Below are positions 4,611 through 6,654 of a stretch of 6,654 bases of DNA, piece after piece. Position numbers and translations under genes: made by a program. Below the pieces are notes generated by a model. That model did no database searches. It was not told the origin of the DNA and was given only the letters and a program-made list of their open reading frames with translations. The stretch's first letter is position 1, and each line of letters opens with the position of its first letter. This DNA comes from CAYWKL01 sp964459095 (GTDB taxonomy: Bacteria; Patescibacteriota; Microgenomatia; Daviesbacterales; UBA10151): positions 1-6,654 of the forward strand of contig CAYWKL010000046.1 of the NCBI GenBank assembly GCA_964459095.1, given 5' to 3'.

Positions 4611-5009
4611 ATGTCTGATGGCAACAAACTTGGAGGAATAATCTCTGCAGTTGGGGAGGCAGTAGGAAAGCCTGTTGTAAGTGAGGCAAAAGAGTTTGTT
4701 AAAGAAACAATCAGTCAATCTAGCGGGAGTAATATTTCAACTAATCCAGAAGAAGAAGCTAAGAAAAAAGCGGATGAGGCAAGGCAAAAACAAAACATCC
4801 AACAATTCCTTAGCCAAATGGCAGCAGACCAGGAAAGGTTAAGAGCTCAGCGCAAAAATGAGGAAGAACAAAGAAAACTAGCAGAAGCTCAAGAAGAGCA
4901 AAATAAAAAAATAGAGAAACAACAAAAACTTGAGACAAGAAAACAGCAAATGAATGTAGATTTGCAGAATAAGCAAAGGTTTACAGAACGCAAGGTGGGA
5001 ACAGGATAA
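4611..5009 (+). CDS. Hypothetical charged coiled-coil protein
   Basis: A 132-residue protein I cannot assign to a family. Residues 1-38 are moderately hydrophobic and glycine-containing (KLGGIISAVGEAVGKPVVSEA), followed by a Ser/Asn linker (35-45). Residues about 46-125 are almost entirely Glu, Lys, Gln, Arg and Ala, with no proline after residue 46, consistent with one long helix or coiled coil. There is no signal peptide and no convincing transmembrane helix, so it is probably cytosolic or peripherally attached. Its own promoter, with the start point on the ATG, suggests independent transcription. Coding is supported by an in-frame 132-codon run in an AT-rich genome, good codon character and a clean fit between the two neighbours. 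Low-complexity sequence makes homology calls unreliable. Confidence 0.7.
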   Translation: MSDGNKLGGIISAVGEAVGKPVVSEAKEFVKETISQSSGSNISTNPEEEAKKKADEARQKQNIQQFLSQMAADQERLRAQRKNEEEQRKLAEAQEEQNKKIEKQQKLETRKQQMNVDLQNKQRFTERKVGTG

Positions 5010-5010
5010 T

Positions 5011-5092
5011 TAGTATATGGTACGTAGTATTTTGTATTTAGTATAAGGAATTTTTTCCTTGTTAGTTACTATATACAATATACGATATACTA
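5011..5092 (+). repeat. Long imperfect inverted repeat before cysS
   Basis: Left arm 5011-5050 and right arm 5055-5092 pair through TAGTATAT/ATATACTA (5011-5018 with 5085-5092), CGTA/TACG (5023-5026 with 5081-5084), a looser AT-rich middle and a terminal AAGGAA-TTTT-TTCCTT hairpin (5045-5060). It fills nearly the whole gap between the coiled-coil gene and cysS. The right arm contains the probable cysS -10. The T-run is in the loop and not after the stem, so it is not a standard terminator. Confidence 0.6.
5086..5091 (+). promoter_or_regulatory. Probable -10 box of cysS
   Basis: TATACT ends 9 nt before the ATG at 5101, so the start point would be about 5098 and the leader only about 3 nt. It lies in the right arm of the inverted repeat. 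A -35 is not clear (TTGTTA at 5059-5064 is 21 bp away). No Shine-Dalgarno is present. Confidence 0.45.
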
Positions 5093-5100
5093 TCCCCAAG

Positions 5101-6453
5101 ATGCTTAAGCTATTTAATACACTTTCACGACGAATTGAAATTTTTAAACCATTAAAAAATAACGAGGTTGGTCTTTATACCTGTGGTCCTACTGTTTATG
5201 ACCACATGCATATTGGGAACTTAAGGACTTTTTTATTTTCAGATATTTTGTACCGCGTTTTGTCTGCGAACGGATACAATGTAAGATTTATTCAAAATAT
5301 AACTGATATTGATGACAAAATAATTAATAAGGCAAAGTCAAGCGGATTGAGTATTGAAGAGATTACTCAAGAATACACTAAATTTTATTTTGAAGACTTA
5401 AGGAAACTTAATATTATCCCTGCTGATGTTTACCCAAAAGCCACAGAACATGTAACTAAAATGATCAAGTATATTGAGAAATTAATTAAGAGTGGTTTTG
5501 CATATGTAGAGAAAGACGGATCAGTATACTTTGATATTTCAAAATTTGAAGATTATGGAAAATTATCCGGGGTTAAGGGTCGGATCCTAAAAACTGGAAC
5601 ACGAACTCTTTCTGATGAGTATGCTAAAGAAGACATTCAGGATTTTGCCCTTTGGAAATCTGTAAATCCTGGTGAGCCAGGAGGATATGACGCGCCTTGG
5701 GGTATTGGTAGACCAGGTTGGCATATAGAGTGCTCTGTTATGAGCACTGAGTACTTAGGTGAAACTTTTGATATCCACGGCGGAGGGATAGATTTAATTT
5801 TCCCTCATCATGAAAATGAGATTGCGCAATCAGAAGGTTACACTGGTAAAAAGTTCGTAAACTTTTTTGTACATGGGGAACATATTTTAGTTAATGGAAA
5901 AAAAATGAGCAAATCTTTAAGAAACTTTTTTACTTTAAAAGATTTAGAAGGGCAAGGGTCCGACCCTTTAGCTTTAAGGTATTTGGTTTTGACCGTACAC
6001 TATAGAGATAAATTAAATTTTACTTGGGAAAGCTTAAAAGCTGCACAAAATGCTTTAAATAAATTAAGGGAAGAAATAAGAGGATGGGATAAGCCAAAAA
6101 TTGGTTGTGCTGAGTATGAGAAGGAATTTTTAGAAGCAGTTAATAATGATCTAAATACACCAAGAGCAATGGCTGTAATGTGGGAAATGGTTAAATCAGA
6201 TTACCCTACATCAGCAAAAGCTGAGAGTTTATTAGTAATGGATAAAATTTTGGGATTAAAGTTAGATGAGTATTTAGGAAAGCCATTAGAGATTCCAAAA
6301 AAAGTCCAAAGATTAGTTGAAGAACGAGAAAATGCAAGAAAAAAGGAGGACTTCAAAAAAGCAGATAGTTTGAGGAAAGAAATTAAAAAATTAGGATATG
6401 AAATAGAAGATACTGAAAAAGGACCTCAAATTAAATTATTGACCTTCGGGTAA
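5101..6453 (+). CDS. cysS: Cysteinyl-tRNA synthetase
   Basis: This class I aminoacyl-tRNA synthetase charges tRNA-Cys in the cytosol. At 450 residues it is slightly shorter than the usual 460 or so. The HIGH motif is HIGN (37-40) in CGPTVYDHMHIGN; KMSKS is 268-272. All zinc ligands expected from the E. coli enzyme are present: Cys28, Cys211 (WHIECSVM), His236 and Glu240 (HHENE). The WHIECS and DIHGGGIDL segments belong to the cysteine-binding core. The C-terminal helical region (from about 310) is short and ends in a basic helix, ERENARKKEDFKKADSLRKEI. The ATG at 5101 is chosen because MLKLFNTLSRRIEIFKP matches the family N-terminus; an in-frame TTG at 5059 would add 14 residues encoded by the inverted repeat and is rejected. 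Probably monocistronic, with its own promoter. Very secure. Confidence 0.97.
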   Translation: MLKLFNTLSRRIEIFKPLKNNEVGLYTCGPTVYDHMHIGNLRTFLFSDILYRVLSANGYNVRFIQNITDIDDKIINKAKSSGLSIEEITQEYTKFYFEDLRKLNIIPADVYPKATEHVTKMIKYIEKLIKSGFAYVEKDGSVYFDISKFEDYGKLSGVKGRILKTGTRTLSDEYAKEDIQDFALWKSVNPGEPGGYDAPWGIGRPGWHIECSVMSTEYLGETFDIHGGGIDLIFPHHENEIAQSEGYTGKKFVNFFVHGEHILVNGKKMSKSLRNFFTLKDLEGQGSDPLALRYLVLTVHYRDKLNFTWESLKAAQNALNKLREEIRGWDKPKIGCAEYEKEFLEAVNNDLNTPRAMAVMWEMVKSDYPTSAKAESLLVMDKILGLKLDEYLGKPLEIPKKVQRLVEERENARKKEDFKKADSLRKEIKKLGYEIEDTEKGPQIKLLTFG

Positions 6454-6467
6454 TTTTCGTTTAGTAT
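6439..6467 (+). promoter_or_regulatory. Promoter for the rarA-like gene, leaderless spacing
   Basis: TTGACC (6439-6444, five of six matches to consensus) and TAGTAT (6462-6467) are separated by exactly 17 bp. Seven bases later comes the ATG at 6475, so the start point falls at 6474-6475. The -35 overlaps the last codons of cysS. This is the best sigma-70-type promoter in the window. Confidence 0.68.
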
Positions 6468-6474
6468 CAAATAC

Positions 6475-6654
6475 ATGTCTCCTTTGTCTGACAGAATTAG
6501 ACCAAAAAATTTAGATGAGATTGTCGGACAAAAACATATTTTATCTTCTGAAAAGCTTTTATATAAAGCAATAAAATCTGGAAATATTTTTTCTATAATT
6601 TTTTGGGGTCCGCCTGGAGTTGGAAAAACAACTTTAGCAAGAGTTATAGCAAAT
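6475..6654 (+). CDS. rarA: RarA/MgsA-type AAA+ ATPase, 3'-truncated by the window
   Basis: Sixty codons are visible before the window ends in frame. The N-terminus reads MSPLSDRIRPKNLDEIVGQKHIL, the RP...L.E.VGQ.H pattern of the RarA (MgsA, WRNIP1-like) clamp-loader-related family. It is followed by the Walker A motif GPPGVGKTT (45-53) after SIIFWG. RarA acts in the cytosol at stalled replication forks and binds the beta clamp and SSB in other bacteria. RuvB and DnaX share GPPGxGKTT, but the RIRPKNLDEIVGQ start followed by a short gap to IIFWGPPG fits RarA best. It begins 21 bp after the cysS stop with its own leaderless-type promoter and no Shine-Dalgarno. The sensor, arginine-finger and C-terminal tetramerisation parts lie outside the window. 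Confidence 0.85.
   Translation, partial: MSPLSDRIRPKNLDEIVGQKHILSSEKLLYKAIKSGNIFSIIFWGPPGVGKTTLARVIAN

Noticed and set aside
5045..5060. Intrinsic terminator after the coiled-coil gene
   Set aside because: The stem is only 6 bp and the T-run is in the loop and left side of the right arm, with no T-tract following the stem.
5059..5100. TTG start 14 codons upstream of the cysS ATG
   Set aside because: The extra residues are encoded by the inverted repeat and the -10, and the family N-terminus begins at MLKLFNT (5101).
5011..5100. T-box or other riboswitch controlling cysS
   Set aside because: The gap is far too short for a T-box, no T-box core sequence is visible, and the predicted start point leaves almost no leader.

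Overview
The window is AT-rich with densely packed genes, all on the + strand. Small membrane and coiled-coil orphans sit among stripped-down housekeeping genes. Stop codons include TGA (nucleoside deoxyribosyltransferase-like gene and the membrane gene), so this is the standard bacterial code and UGA is not reassigned. Short protein versions, lineage-variant FolD and RecR motifs and a stand-alone GIY-YIG gene suggest a Candidate Phyla Radiation (Patescibacteria) bacterium, perhaps of the Microgenomates/Katanobacteria side. That placement is inference from style, not a phylogenetic result.

Layout. Bases 1-1110 hold the 3' part of glyA (serine hydroxymethyltransferase). Bases 1131-1498 hold a small GIY-YIG nuclease gene bracketed by two diverged direct copies of a hairpin-forming repeat. 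folD (1508-2353), the next one-carbon gene, follows directly; without the bracketed segment glyA and folD would lie about 30 bp apart. Bases 2379-3593 carry a YbaB/EbfC-type nucleoid protein, a single-pass membrane orphan and recR. A tight run recR - nucleoside 2-deoxyribosyltransferase-like gene - four-helix membrane protein follows (to 4585; 0-nt and 1-nt junctions). Then come a charged coiled-coil orphan (4611-5009), a long inverted repeat (5011-5092), cysS (5101-6453) and the 5' end of a rarA/mgsA-type AAA+ ATPase (6475 to the window end).

How it works together. glyA and folD interconvert tetrahydrofolate one-carbon units. ybaB and recR are the familiar recombination/nucleoid pair, here split by a membrane gene, and rarA also belongs to replication-fork maintenance. 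cysS is translation.

Three things stand out. First, the hairpin-flanked GIY-YIG cassette looks like a small mobile or selfish unit, and a 21-bp in-frame insertion in glyA resembles one arm of its repeat. Second, several genes that start a transcription unit have a -10 box placed so that transcription would begin at or within a few bases of the ATG (leaderless mRNA), whereas the internal operon gene at 3594 has a clear Shine-Dalgarno. Third, FolD and RecR show substitutions at family-conserved sites: cofactor residues in FolD and the fourth zinc ligand in RecR.
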